Below, piece after piece: positions 1-6,533 of a DNA stretch of 7,687 bases. Source of the stretch: Spirochaetaceae bacterium (GTDB lineage Bacteria > Spirochaetota > Spirochaetia > Treponematales > Breznakiellaceae); assembly GCA_031284085.1 (NCBI GenBank), contig JAITAM010000106.1, positions 1 through 7,687 of the forward strand, in the 5' to 3' direction. Both the position numbers and the translations under genes were made by a program. Under the pieces are notes generated by a model. It saw only the letters and a program-made list of their open reading frames with translations, searched no databases and was not told the DNA's origin. Each line of letters opens with the position of its first letter. Within the stretch, counting starts at the first letter, position 1.

Positions 1-50
1 AAAAAAAAGCCCGGTCTAGAAGCCCTCCAAAAAGAGCGTCCAAACCGGAC
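1..50 (-). terminator. Rho-independent terminator closing the PTS operon
   Basis: Read on the minus strand, the arm at 50-36 pairs with the arm at 23-9 to give a stem of about 15 bp with three G-U wobbles and one mismatch. The loop is 12 nt (35-24), and the 3' arm runs directly into eight T residues (8-1). The stem contains the complementary blocks CCGGT and ACCGG. It lies 36 nt past the EI stop codon, where the operon's end is expected. Confidence 0.9.
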
Positions 51-86
51 AAGCATAGTATCATGGCTAGAACTATACAAATTTCT

Positions 87-1706
87 TTAACACTCGGCGA
101 TAAGCGCTCGCAATTTTAATATATAAGAAGGTTCTACCGAAAGCTCGTCAAGTTCCATATCAACAAAGGTCTTTGTCAACTGCACGTCCGCACCTAAGCT
201 ACCGCAGATGCCGCACCAAATGCCCGCTTTGTGGGCGTTTTCGCACGTCAGCCGAATAAGGCGCAGTATCGCTTCATGGTGAGTGTCGCAGAAGGAAGCA
301 ATGGCGTCGTTCTGTCTGTCTATCGCAAGGGTGTATTGCGTCAGATCGTTAGTGCCGATGCTGAAAAAATCGGATTCTTTTGCCAAAAGATCGCTTATGA
401 CTGCCGATGCGGGCGTTTCTATCATGATGCCGATGGGAATATCCGCCTTGAAAGGAATACCTTTAGCCTCAAGTTCCTCCCGCGCCGCTTTCGCAAGTTC
501 TTTAGCCCTGCGCAATTCATTAAGAGAAGTTATCATGGGAAACATGATCGCCGCATTGCCATGCACTGAGGCGCGGTAAATGGCGCGCAACTGCATCTTG
601 AAGAGATCAGGGCGGGTGAGGCAAATCCTAATCGCCCGCATACCCATAGCGGGGTTTTCTTCTTTGGACAACTGGAAGTAGGCAACCTGCTTGTCGGCGC
701 CTATGTCAAGCGTTCGGATCACCACCTGCCGCCCACCCATCTTCTCAAGTACTTTCCGGTAACTGTCATACTGGCTGTTCTCATCAGGATAGTCGTTTCT
801 CCCAAGATAGAGAAATTCGCTGCGGAAGAGGCCGACCCCTTCTGCATCCCCGGCAACGGCGGTATCGGCATCGCTCACGGAACCGATATTGGCGTAGAGC
901 TTCATGGAACGGCCGCTCTTGGTAAAAGTCGGCTTTCCCCGCACTTTTTCAAGCCTTTCCTTCTCTTGGCGTTGCTGTGCTTCTTTTTTCTCCAATTCCC
1001 ATATTACCTGCGGCTCCGGCTCAATGTGCAGGACTCCCGTTTCACCGTCTAGAATAACTTGTTTCCCCGAAAAGTCTCCGGACAAGAACGCCCCAAAGGA
1101 GATAATCGCAGGAATTCCCATGGTGCGGGCAAAGATTGCCGTATGGGAATTGGCGGCGCCATGACGCGACACCAACGCAAGCACCTTGTTCCGGTCTAGC
1201 TGGGCGGTTTCGCTCGGGGTAAAATCATCGGCGGCAAGAATAACAGGCTCATCGTTCTGGCTAAGCCCTTGTCCTTCTCCCGAGAGTATTTCTACCACCC
1301 GCTTGGAAACATCGTATACATCGATTGCACGAGCCTTCATATACTCATCGTCCATGTCGGCAAAGTCTTGGGCAAGGCGGGAGCCGGCGGTATTTACCGC
1401 ATACTCGGCGCATACTTTTTCTGTTCTGATAATTTCGATAATAGGATCGCAATAGTCCGTGTCTTCCAACATCATTCTGTGGATTTCAAAAAGCAGAGCG
1501 TTTTTCTCTCCGATCTTGTCCAGCATTGTCGAAGACAGCGTATCAAGCTGGGCCGCCGCTGTCTGCCGTGCGGTATTAAACCGTTCTACTTCTTGCTCAA
1601 CGTTGTCTACAGACCGCTTTTCAACGGAAAGAGTTTGCCGCTTAAGAAAGGAAAGCCGACCTCTGGCTATCCCTGTACTTACGCCTTTACCTTGTAATGT
1701 AATCAT
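87..1706 (-). CDS. ptsI: PTS enzyme I (phosphoenolpyruvate-protein phosphotransferase)
   Basis: Cytoplasmic first enzyme of the PTS: it autophosphorylates from PEP and passes the phosphate to HPr. The 539-aa product is slightly shorter than the usual ~570. Residues below are numbered from the ATG at 1706. The N-terminal HPr-binding/phosphohistidine domain holds the active loop GAANSHTAIFAR with His188. The C-terminal PEP-binding TIM-barrel domain shows GVGLFRSEFLYLG (about 290-302), RAIRICLTRP (357-366), the signature FFSIGTNDLTQYTLAIDR (448-465) and the catalytic Cys501 in GICGSLGAD. In E. coli EI the equivalent Cys is followed by Gly-Glu; here it is Gly-Ser. A TTG at 1718 would add four residues, but GGAG (1716-1713) lies 6 nt before the ATG and overlaps that TTG, so the ATG is preferred. 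It is the last gene of the operon, about 300 bp after fruK. This is probably an operon-dedicated EI, but it could be the only EI of the cell. Confidence 0.94.
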   Translation of the reverse strand: MITLQGKGVSTGIARGRLSFLKRQTLSVEKRSVDNVEQEVERFNTARQTAAAQLDTLSSTMLDKIGEKNALLFEIHRMMLEDTDYCDPIIEIIRTEKVCAEYAVNTAGSRLAQDFADMDDEYMKARAIDVYDVSKRVVEILSGEGQGLSQNDEPVILAADDFTPSETAQLDRNKVLALVSRHGAANSHTAIFARTMGIPAIISFGAFLSGDFSGKQVILDGETGVLHIEPEPQVIWELEKKEAQQRQEKERLEKVRGKPTFTKSGRSMKLYANIGSVSDADTAVAGDAEGVGLFRSEFLYLGRNDYPDENSQYDSYRKVLEKMGGRQVVIRTLDIGADKQVAYFQLSKEENPAMGMRAIRICLTRPDLFKMQLRAIYRASVHGNAAIMFPMITSLNELRRAKELAKAAREELEAKGIPFKADIPIGIMIETPASAVISDLLAKESDFFSIGTNDLTQYTLAIDRQNDAIASFCDTHHEAILRLIRLTCENAHKAGIWCGICGSLGADVQLTKTFVDMELDELSVEPSYILKLRALIAEC

Positions 1707-1724
1707 AATTTTCTCCAAAGTGTT

Positions 1725-2000
1725 TTATAGAGGGCCAATTCCGCTTCTGTATTCCAGTCTCGTGGATTTTTGCAGAAAGCGGATCCTTTTTACCGGAGCT
1801 GCTAAGGGCGTATTGATCTGGGATATGCGCCCGCAGCTTAAAACAAATTCGACACCGCCTCGACAGCGGCGCCACGCAAAGCAGCTCTGAGTTGCCATCG
1901 CTGCCGTGCTTTTTCTTTTCTGCGGAAAGTTCAAGCGCCTTTTTGTGCCGCGGGCAGTTCCCAGAACCTGTAGAGCCGCACCGCTTTTACCTTCCGCCAT
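1725..2000 (-). CDS. Doubtful small ORF, 91 aa, no recognised family
   Basis: An open frame starts with ATG three nt after the fruK stop codon, with a weak GGA 6 nt upstream, and ends just before the ptsI ribosome binding site. The predicted product is strongly basic (many Arg and Lys), has no clear hydrophobic core, membrane segment or motif, and matches no family I know. Its position in the operon direction is the only argument in favour. The same DNA is open in other frames and contains inverted repeats, which argues for a non-coding spacer. I consider it more likely spurious than real. Confidence 0.2.
   Translation of the reverse strand: MAEGKSGAALQVLGTARGTKRRLNFPQKRKSTAAMATQSCFAWRRCRGGVEFVLSCGRISQINTPLAAPVKRIRFLQKSTRLEYRSGIGPL
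1741..1782 (-). repeat. Imperfect hairpin upstream of ptsI
   Basis: On the minus strand CCGCTTTCTG (1782-1773) pairs with CAGAAGCGG (1749-1741), leaving one bulged T and a 23-nt loop. It lies about 35 nt before the ptsI start, so in the mRNA it would fold within the leader. No T-run follows, so it is not a standard terminator. It could stabilise or process the transcript between fruK and ptsI. Confidence 0.45.
1797..1838. repeat. 11-bp inverted repeat with a 3-nt bulge
   Basis: On the plus strand AGCTGC (1797-1802), TAA, GGGCG (1806-1810), a 17-nt loop, then CGCCC (1828-1832) immediately followed by GCAGCT (1833-1838). All 11 pairs are Watson-Crick and the TAA is bulged. No poly-T tract follows in either direction. 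With the neighbouring hairpin it makes the ptsI upstream region highly structured. Confidence 0.5.
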
Positions 2001-2003
2001 TTG

Positions 2004-2954
2004 TTATCCAATTTTTTCTATTCTTGTTTGTGTTAAAAGGCTGTCTACCAATGTGCGCAGAGGCGGATTGTTTCCTTCCGTAGCAGAGGCTCCAGCGGAT
2101 GCAGCCGTAGCTAAGGCAAAGCACTGTTCTTCCCCTAAACCCTGCTCAAAGCCATAAACCAAAGCGCCGGTCATGCTGTCTCCTGCGCCTACCGTTGACC
2201 GCACCGGTACCGAAATCCCAGCAGAACGCCACACGCCTTTTTTGCTTACAAAAATTGCCCCGACTCTTCCCAGCGAGAGGGCGACTAGCTTAATGCCCCT
2301 ACCGATCAAAGTATGGCACAGTTCAACCAGCTTTGTTTCCGCCACAATCCCATCACTCGCTACACCAAAATACCGCAGCAATTCATAGCGGTTCGGCTTG
2401 ATATAATCGGGAATCCCTTCCGGACCTGAGTCAATGGCCTGCTTCAAAGCTTCGCCGTCAGTATCAAGAAAGACCGCCGCCCCTGCTTTACGCAATATAA
2501 CGGAAATCTTTTTGTAAGTATCCTTGCCAAGACCGAGCGGCAGGCTTCCTGAAAGCACAATGGTATTTCCTCTCGTTCCATGGCCTAAAAGCTTTTGTTC
2601 CAGTTCATGCCATTCGCAGGATAGTATCGTCGGTCCCGGTTCGTTGAATTCGGTGAGCAGTCTGTCATCGGACATTATTTTCAGATTAGTTCTGGTTACG
2701 CCGGCGATATGCACAAAATCGTATTGCAAGCCTTTCTTGGCGACAAGGGACTGCAATTCTTCCCCGGTGCTGCCGCCTGAAAAGCCGAGAGCGATACTTT
2801 CTCCACCCAAAGAGCGAATCATGGCGGAAACGTTTATTCCCTTACCTCCTGCGTCCTGAGTTATATCATGGAGACGGTTAAGAGCATTGGGACGCACCAT
2901 ATTGACTCGGGCGCTTTTGTCCAAAGCAGGATTCAAAGTTACTGTAATTATCAT
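2004..2954 (-). CDS. fruK: 1-phosphofructokinase (PfkB family)
   Basis: Cytoplasmic kinase that phosphorylates fructose 1-phosphate to fructose 1,6-bisphosphate with ATP, the step that normally follows uptake by a fructose PTS. The 316-aa product has typical family length. It begins with MIITVTLNPALD and contains the glycine-rich AGGKGINVS (36-44), the FruK/LacC-type substrate region TEFNEPGP (101-108), LSGSLP (134-139), IKPNRYEL (185-192) and the anion-hole/catalytic GAGDS with Asp259. The start overlaps the mtlF stop by four bases (ATGA), implying translational coupling. The nearest alternative is tagatose-6-phosphate kinase (LacC), which shares the fold; the N-terminus and PTS context favour FruK. 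A fructose enzyme beside mannitol-type EIIA and EIIB, with no mtlD, is unusual and bears on what sugar the locus serves. Confidence 0.92.
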   Translation of the reverse strand: MIITVTLNPALDKSARVNMVRPNALNRLHDITQDAGGKGINVSAMIRSLGGESIALGFSGGSTGEELQSLVAKKGLQYDFVHIAGVTRTNLKIMSDDRLLTEFNEPGPTILSCEWHELEQKLLGHGTRGNTIVLSGSLPLGLGKDTYKKISVILRKAGAAVFLDTDGEALKQAIDSGPEGIPDYIKPNRYELLRYFGVASDGIVAETKLVELCHTLIGRGIKLVALSLGRVGAIFVSKKGVWRSAGISVPVRSTVGAGDSMTGALVYGFEQGLGEEQCFALATAASAGASATEGNNPPLRTLVDSLLTQTRIEKIG

Positions 2955-3388
2955 AGCTGTCCACCATTTAGCATTTGATATACCTCGTCAATACCGGCGC
3001 TTTTGACGAGCTTAATAACGTCGTCTTCAGTTTCCAGATTGTCTACTATGTTTCCCATAATATCGAGGTGTTCATCGCCTTTAGCGGCAATGCCGATCAC
3101 CAGATATACCGGCTTTCCGTGCCAGTCTATGCCTTCGGGGTAAGTCAGTACCACGATGCCGGTAGTAATGATGTCTTTCTTATAGACTTCTTCGCCATGA
3201 GGAATAGCGATAAAGTTTCCTATACCAGTACTGAAGGAATTATCCCGTTTGATCATCCCTTCAGTGTAATGTTCATTGGCGTAACCTGAGTCCGCCAACA
3301 TGCACCCGCAGCGATAGATGACTTCTTCACGTTCCGCGTTGGGCTGATTAAGAATAATATTTTCTTTCTTGAGCATGGGTATTGCCAT
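2951..3388 (-). CDS. mtlF: PTS mannitol-type EIIA component
   Basis: Stand-alone EIIA of the fructose-mannitol family, 145 aa, the usual length of MtlF. It accepts phosphate from HPr and gives it to EIIB; in MtlR-controlled systems it can also phosphorylate the EIIB-like domain of MtlR. The phosphorylated residue is His64 in FIAIPHGEE. His107 in GDEHLDIM matches the second conserved histidine (His600 of E. coli MtlA). TGIVVLTYPEGIDW and LVIGIAAK are also typical of the mannitol branch. AAGGAG sits 6 nt before the ATG, in the 15-nt gap after mtlR, and the stop overlaps the fruK start. The gene order mtlR-mtlF resembles Firmicutes mannitol operons, where mtlD usually follows; here fruK does. 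Assignment to the mannitol rather than the fructose branch rests on motif similarity. Confidence 0.92.
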   Translation of the reverse strand: MAIPMLKKENIILNQPNAEREEVIYRCGCMLADSGYANEHYTEGMIKRDNSFSTGIGNFIAIPHGEEVYKKDIITTGIVVLTYPEGIDWHGKPVYLVIGIAAKGDEHLDIMGNIVDNLETEDDVIKLVKSAGIDEVYQMLNGGQL

Positions 3389-3403
3389 GATTTTCTCCTT
3401 GTA

Positions 3404-5458
3404 TCAATACACTAATTTCCCGCCGCACTGAGCGAGAAGATATGATATTTCTTTCTCAAGAACCGCCTGTATGATCTCACGGTTCCCAGCCTTAACCGCT
3501 TCAAGAAAAAGCGGCATATCAATTAAGGCGCTGGAAATTCTTCCCATCAACTCGATCATTGCTTTGGGAGTCTTTTCGGGCAAGAGCATGAGTATACAAC
3601 TTTTAATATTTTTCAAATAGTCTTCAGTAAATAACCCTCCTTCAGGAACAATTACTGCAAATACCGGCGACGTGTTATCTACACCGCGTGTATGCAGTAG
3701 AATTATGCCCAGTTCATAAACGATCTGAGTAGCCAGAGCTTCTCTGGCTGCAAGAGCTTGATAGATTGCTTGCGGATTTTCGGATGAAAAGCGCGCGGCG
3801 GCAAAATGGATAAGTTCATCAAAAGAACAGTCAGCTCTAATAGGTACAACAGCAAAATTGTCGAGCAGGCGCCTTGCTTGCATAAAAATCTCGATAAGAT
3901 CGTCCAGCCGTTTTTCCAGAAATGCCGATCGCACAGGAAGCTCCACCTTCCGTTCGGTAAAGGCAAATGTCTTAATGGCATCCTGAATCTTTTGATAATC
4001 TTCCTCTCCCAGTATGGTCTGCACCCGAACTATGGGTTTATCCGTTTCCGTCAACGGTATAGTGGAAATAAGAAAATCCGCATCGGCCCATGAATCTTTC
4101 TCATCATAACCTGATACTTCGACTTCCAATTCCCCCTTGAAACGCTTGCGCACCTGATACGCCAGCATATAGGACGTACCGATACCGGATACACATACAA
4201 TTCCCGCCCGCAGGGAACGCCGCCTAATATTCCGCTCCCCCATAACAGTAAGAGCCGCCAGAAAATGTATCTGTATAAATGATATTTCATGTGAGGGAAT
4301 CGGAAAGCCTAAATATTCTTCCAAAACCTTCGCCGCCCGACAGGTCTTTTCATATACTTCAGGGTAGTTTTTTACCAGTTCCGTTTCCAACGGATTGGGA
4401 AGTTCTATTGCTCCCTTTAGCCTAGGCAGCGCGGATTCCAAATGCCGGGACAAAAACTTTGTTAATTGTTCATTGGTTTTCAGAATTGCGGCAATAAGAG
4501 GATCAAAGCGGTCTATCATTTGCATCGTAAGATACTGAATGAGATTCAGCTGATCCGCCGCCACCGGTTCAAGAGGGCTTTCCTGCTTTGATCTGCACAC
4601 CTGAATCCACCCCGATAGAGCCTGCCGCTCTGTTTCCGCTAGTCTTATTGAAAACTCTTTCTCCGTCTCCATAGCGAGTTCTTCGGCAAGGGCATTTTGA
4701 AAGGCTCCCGCTGCCGCATCTTGTTCGTTTGAGATACTCTTTCCTTTTTTTACCCGAACAACCATCACCATAAGATAAAGGGAAATCAGACAAAAGGAAT
4801 CGGGGGTCGTCCAGTCGACTAGATCATTCTTTCTGCGCAAAATTTCTCGCACCCCTGCCTCTATGTCTTCTCCAGGAAAACCAAAGGCAGAAGTATAGGA
4901 TTTCCCGCCTGAGTTCCCATCAAGCATGAAACGACTTACGAGAGCTGTGCGCAGAACCTCTTCAGTTCCATCGCATTGCACTCCCAAACCGCTTTTGCGC
5001 ATAACACTAAGACCTCGTCCGGTAAACCATGTCTCAAGTTCATCAAGATCATTACTTACCGTGGACTCGCTCACTTCAAGGGAGCTTGCATAATAAAACA
5101 ATTTCTGTACCTCTCCTGAATGAGCGATAAGTTCAATTAAAAGACGAAGCAGCCGTTCTTTTTTGGACGCCGGCTGGGGTTTATATTCAGCCATGGTTTC
5201 CAGTAGTTTTTGACGGACTTCACCGTTTCCAGAAAAAGCAATGCCCTTACCGGGAATTGAAACCAAAGCGGCCCCGAAAACGGAGAGTACCGGATCGGCA
5301 TTTTCCAATTCCCGAAAAACAGTCCGCCGGCTTGTACCCATTACCGAAGCCAAAGTGTCAATCTTTACCGGCTCATCGGATCGCAACAAAAGTTCTAAGA
5401 CCCGCAAAAGCCGAGGAGAAAGATCTAAAAGAGAGACTGCTTTTTCCATTTGTTTCAT
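3404..5458 (-). CDS. mtlR: MtlR-type PRD transcriptional activator
   Basis: DNA-binding regulator whose activity is set by PTS phosphorylation. At 684 aa it is close to the ~690 of Bacillus MtlR. Domains in order: winged HTH (about 14-75, KIDTLASVMGTSRRTVFREL), second HTH-like region (100-170), PRD1 (about 190-290), PRD2 (300-410), EIIB-like (418-495, Cys422 in VCVSGIGTS) and EIIA-like (about 510-684, His589 in ILLHTR). PRD2 keeps both conserved histidines, His339 (RHLESALPRL) and His398 (IQIHF). PRD1 appears to have lost both: Tyr228 and Trp284 stand where they are expected. In characterised MtlR, HPr phosphorylation of PRD2 activates and modification of the EIIB-like domain inactivates, so the essential switches look intact. 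The start is uncertain: GGAG lies only 2 nt before ATG 5458 but 11 nt before the in-frame ATG at 5449. The gene lies within the operon it probably controls. Confidence 0.9.
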   Translation of the reverse strand: MKQMEKAVSLLDLSPRLLRVLELLLRSDEPVKIDTLASVMGTSRRTVFRELENADPVLSVFGAALVSIPGKGIAFSGNGEVRQKLLETMAEYKPQPASKKERLLRLLIELIAHSGEVQKLFYYASSLEVSESTVSNDLDELETWFTGRGLSVMRKSGLGVQCDGTEEVLRTALVSRFMLDGNSGGKSYTSAFGFPGEDIEAGVREILRRKNDLVDWTTPDSFCLISLYLMVMVVRVKKGKSISNEQDAAAGAFQNALAEELAMETEKEFSIRLAETERQALSGWIQVCRSKQESPLEPVAADQLNLIQYLTMQMIDRFDPLIAAILKTNEQLTKFLSRHLESALPRLKGAIELPNPLETELVKNYPEVYEKTCRAAKVLEEYLGFPIPSHEISFIQIHFLAALTVMGERNIRRRSLRAGIVCVSGIGTSYMLAYQVRKRFKGELEVEVSGYDEKDSWADADFLISTIPLTETDKPIVRVQTILGEEDYQKIQDAIKTFAFTERKVELPVRSAFLEKRLDDLIEIFMQARRLLDNFAVVPIRADCSFDELIHFAAARFSSENPQAIYQALAAREALATQIVYELGIILLHTRGVDNTSPVFAVIVPEGGLFTEDYLKNIKSCILMLLPEKTPKAMIELMGRISSALIDMPLFLEAVKAGNREIIQAVLEKEISYLLAQCGGKLVY

Positions 5459-5479
5459 TTCTCCACGTGGAGAACCACG
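5459..5479 (-). promoter_or_regulatory. Two mutually exclusive hairpins over the mtlR ribosome binding site
   Basis: Positions 5459-5474 are a perfect 16-bp palindrome (TTCTCCACGTGGAGAA) touching the first mtlR ATG. In the mRNA it can fold as TTCTCC-ACGT-GGAGAA, which buries the GGAG Shine-Dalgarno. The overlapping CGTGG-TTCT-CCACG (5479-5466) is a second perfect hairpin that leaves GGAG free, and the two cannot form together. At the DNA level the palindrome could equally be an operator for a dimeric protein. The sequence features are certain; the regulatory role is inferred. Confidence 0.5.
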
Positions 5480-5503
5480 ACAATTTTTTTATTAAAACTC
5501 ATA

Positions 5504-5761
5504 TTACAGATTTGCCGTTAAAAAATCACGAGCCGCTTTTATCGCCGCTTCTTCATCTTCGCCTTCAACTTTAACGGTACAAGGCTGTCCACATTTGAAC
5601 CGCATCTTCATTACGGCAATGAGCTTTTTAGCATCGGCGCTTTGATCATCCCGATTGATACTAACGGTGCTTTTGAACTCCTGCATTTTTTGCACGAAAA
5701 GGCCGGCCGGACGTGCATGAATACCACTCGGATCGCTAATCGTATACGAAAACTCTCGCAT
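5504..5761 (-). CDS. ptsH: HPr phosphocarrier protein
   Basis: Small cytoplasmic phosphate carrier between EI and EIIA, and the kinase for PRD domains; 85 aa, normal length. His15 lies in the signature GIHARPAG. The second conserved region normally carries the regulatory serine (Ser46) used by HPr kinase in Firmicutes. Here it reads ADAKKLIAVMK with Lys46, so this HPr should be unable to take part in Ser46-dependent catabolite control and resembles an operon-dedicated carrier. AAGGAG lies 5 nt before the ATG and overlaps the EIICB stop codon; the two genes are 10 nt apart, so coupling is likely. A 45-nt structured gap follows before mtlR. It could be the only HPr of the cell, but the Ser46 loss and position in a sugar operon suggest another ptsH elsewhere. 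Confidence 0.95.
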   Translation of the reverse strand: MREFSYTISDPSGIHARPAGLFVQKMQEFKSTVSINRDDQSADAKKLIAVMKMRFKCGQPCTVKVEGEDEEAAIKAARDFLTANL

Positions 5762-5771
5762 AAACTCTCCT

Positions 5772-6425
5772 TTATTTTTTTAGACCGGCAATAAGTTCTT
5801 CATATTCCGGTGCGCTTAGAAAATCGGTTATCGTTACAAGGCGGGCTTTGCTGTTGGCTTGCTGCGCTCGCGCTCCCAGTTCCTTGTGGCAGATAACAAT
5901 GTCTGCATCCACAGGCATTTCATTCACGGGTGAATGAACAACGGTAATGCCTGTAATACCGGCAGCCTGTATCTTTTTCCGCAGTTTAGCTGCACCCATT
6001 GCGCTTGATCCTATTCCGGCATCGCAGGCAAAGACGATTTTTTTTACCGGCGAAGAAGCAGCGGCACTCCAAGCGGCTTTGGTTTTTTCTATTGACATAT
6101 CTTTAGATTCGGCTTTATTTGCTCTTGTTTTAGCTTGAGCTGCTTCATCTTTTTCAAAAGTTTTAACCGAAGCAACAAGAGCGCCGCCCAAGACACTTAA
6201 ACCCATAAGAGGGTAAGCCGGAGGGAGACCCTGATTTGATTCAATCATAAAATAGACAGAAAAGCTATCCGCCGGCACTTCAAATGCGGCAAGAAAAGGA
6301 ACTACAATCATGGTCTCTAGGAACAGTAGAAGATAGGACAATATTGGGCTGGTCATGGCAGAAAGCGATCGCCCCAGTTCTTGCATCATTTGTTTTATAC
6401 TCTCCTCTTCTAGTTTAGAATCCAT
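5772..6425 (-). CDS. mtlA: Mannitol-type PTS EIICB with a severely reduced EIIC domain
   Basis: First gene of the operon, 217 aa, against roughly 460-470 for a normal stand-alone MtlA EIICB. The C-terminal EIIB domain (about 126-217) looks complete: FACDAGIGSSAMGA carries phospho-Cys134, followed by LRKKIQAAGI and a typical C-terminus (VTITDFLSAPEYEELI). The N-terminal part (1-95) resembles three separated pieces of MtlA EIIC: the first helix region (GRSLSAMTSP plus a hydrophobic stretch to about 48), a segment YFMIESNQGLP like E. coli FFLIEANPGPG, and a last hydrophobic helix (about 70-88). The intervening membrane segments and the GIHE substrate motif are absent. Residues 90-125 form a charged, Ala/Lys-rich linker. 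AGGA sits 8 nt before the ATG, and the N-terminus aligns with real MtlA starts, so this is not a missed upstream start. EIIB function is plausible; sugar transport by this protein alone is not. The assignment of the EIIC pieces was made by eye. Confidence 0.85.
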   Translation of the reverse strand: MDSKLEEESIKQMMQELGRSLSAMTSPILSYLLLFLETMIVVPFLAAFEVPADSFSVYFMIESNQGLPPAYPLMGLSVLGGALVASVKTFEKDEAAQAKTRANKAESKDMSIEKTKAAWSAAASSPVKKIVFACDAGIGSSAMGAAKLRKKIQAAGITGITVVHSPVNEMPVDADIVICHKELGARAQQANSKARLVTITDFLSAPEYEELIAGLKK

Positions 6426-6479
6426 GAATTTAATCCTATAGACTGAAAGCTAGAAAGCGCAAGAAAAACATCTACAGAA

Positions 6480-6502
6480 TTGGCATACTTACCCTGTGCC
6501 AA
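6480..6502. promoter_or_regulatory. Candidate MtlR operator
   Basis: On the minus strand the sequence is TTGGCACA, seven bases, TATGCCAA. From memory, the MtlR consensus in bacilli is TTGNCACA-N4-TGTGNCAA. The first half-site matches fully and the second at all but one position, but the spacer is 7 rather than 4. It lies 54 bp upstream of the first operon gene, and MtlR is encoded in the same operon. The inverted repeat is seen directly; its assignment to MtlR is inferred. Confidence 0.45.
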
Positions 6503-6505
6503 AAA

Positions 6506-6533
6506 TAAATAGCACAGCCACAGGCTGTTTCAA
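6506..6533 (-). promoter_or_regulatory. Weak candidate promoter for the PTS operon
   Basis: On the minus strand TTGAAA (6533-6528) is separated by 16 bp from TATTTA (6511-6506). The -35 is good and the -10 poor. The hairpin ACAGCC-TGT-GGCTGT fills the spacer, and the candidate MtlR operator lies just downstream, a layout that suits repression better than activation. The true promoter may lie nearer the gene. Confidence 0.25.

Larger units (their letters stand above)
1707..2003. other. Spacer between fruK and ptsI with several hairpins, no recognised gene
   Basis: All other junctions in this operon are 45 bp or shorter, so this ~297-bp gap stands out. It contains the inverted repeats listed separately at 1741-1782 and 1797-1838, and smaller palindromes such as TGCCCGCGGCA (minus strand, near 1950). 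Open frames run across much of it on both strands, but none encodes a protein I recognise. It could be an mRNA leader for ptsI, a dispersed palindromic repeat, or the remains of a lost gene. Confidence 0.5.

Noticed and set aside
1687..1875. A 62-codon open frame overlapping the ptsI start on the minus strand.
   Set aside because: It runs into the ptsI coding start in another frame, has no good ribosome binding site, and shows no family motif.
904..1890. Several plus-strand open frames of 86-143 codons opposite ptsI.
   Set aside because: They are antisense shadows of a clearly conserved EI gene, with Ser/Arg/Cys-rich products and no motifs.
5466..5492. Hairpin CGTGG-AGAA-CCACG followed by a T-run on the plus strand, resembling a terminator.
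   Set aside because: No plus-strand gene reads toward it, and the T-run is separated from the stem by several bases. The minus-strand role at the mtlR start explains it better.
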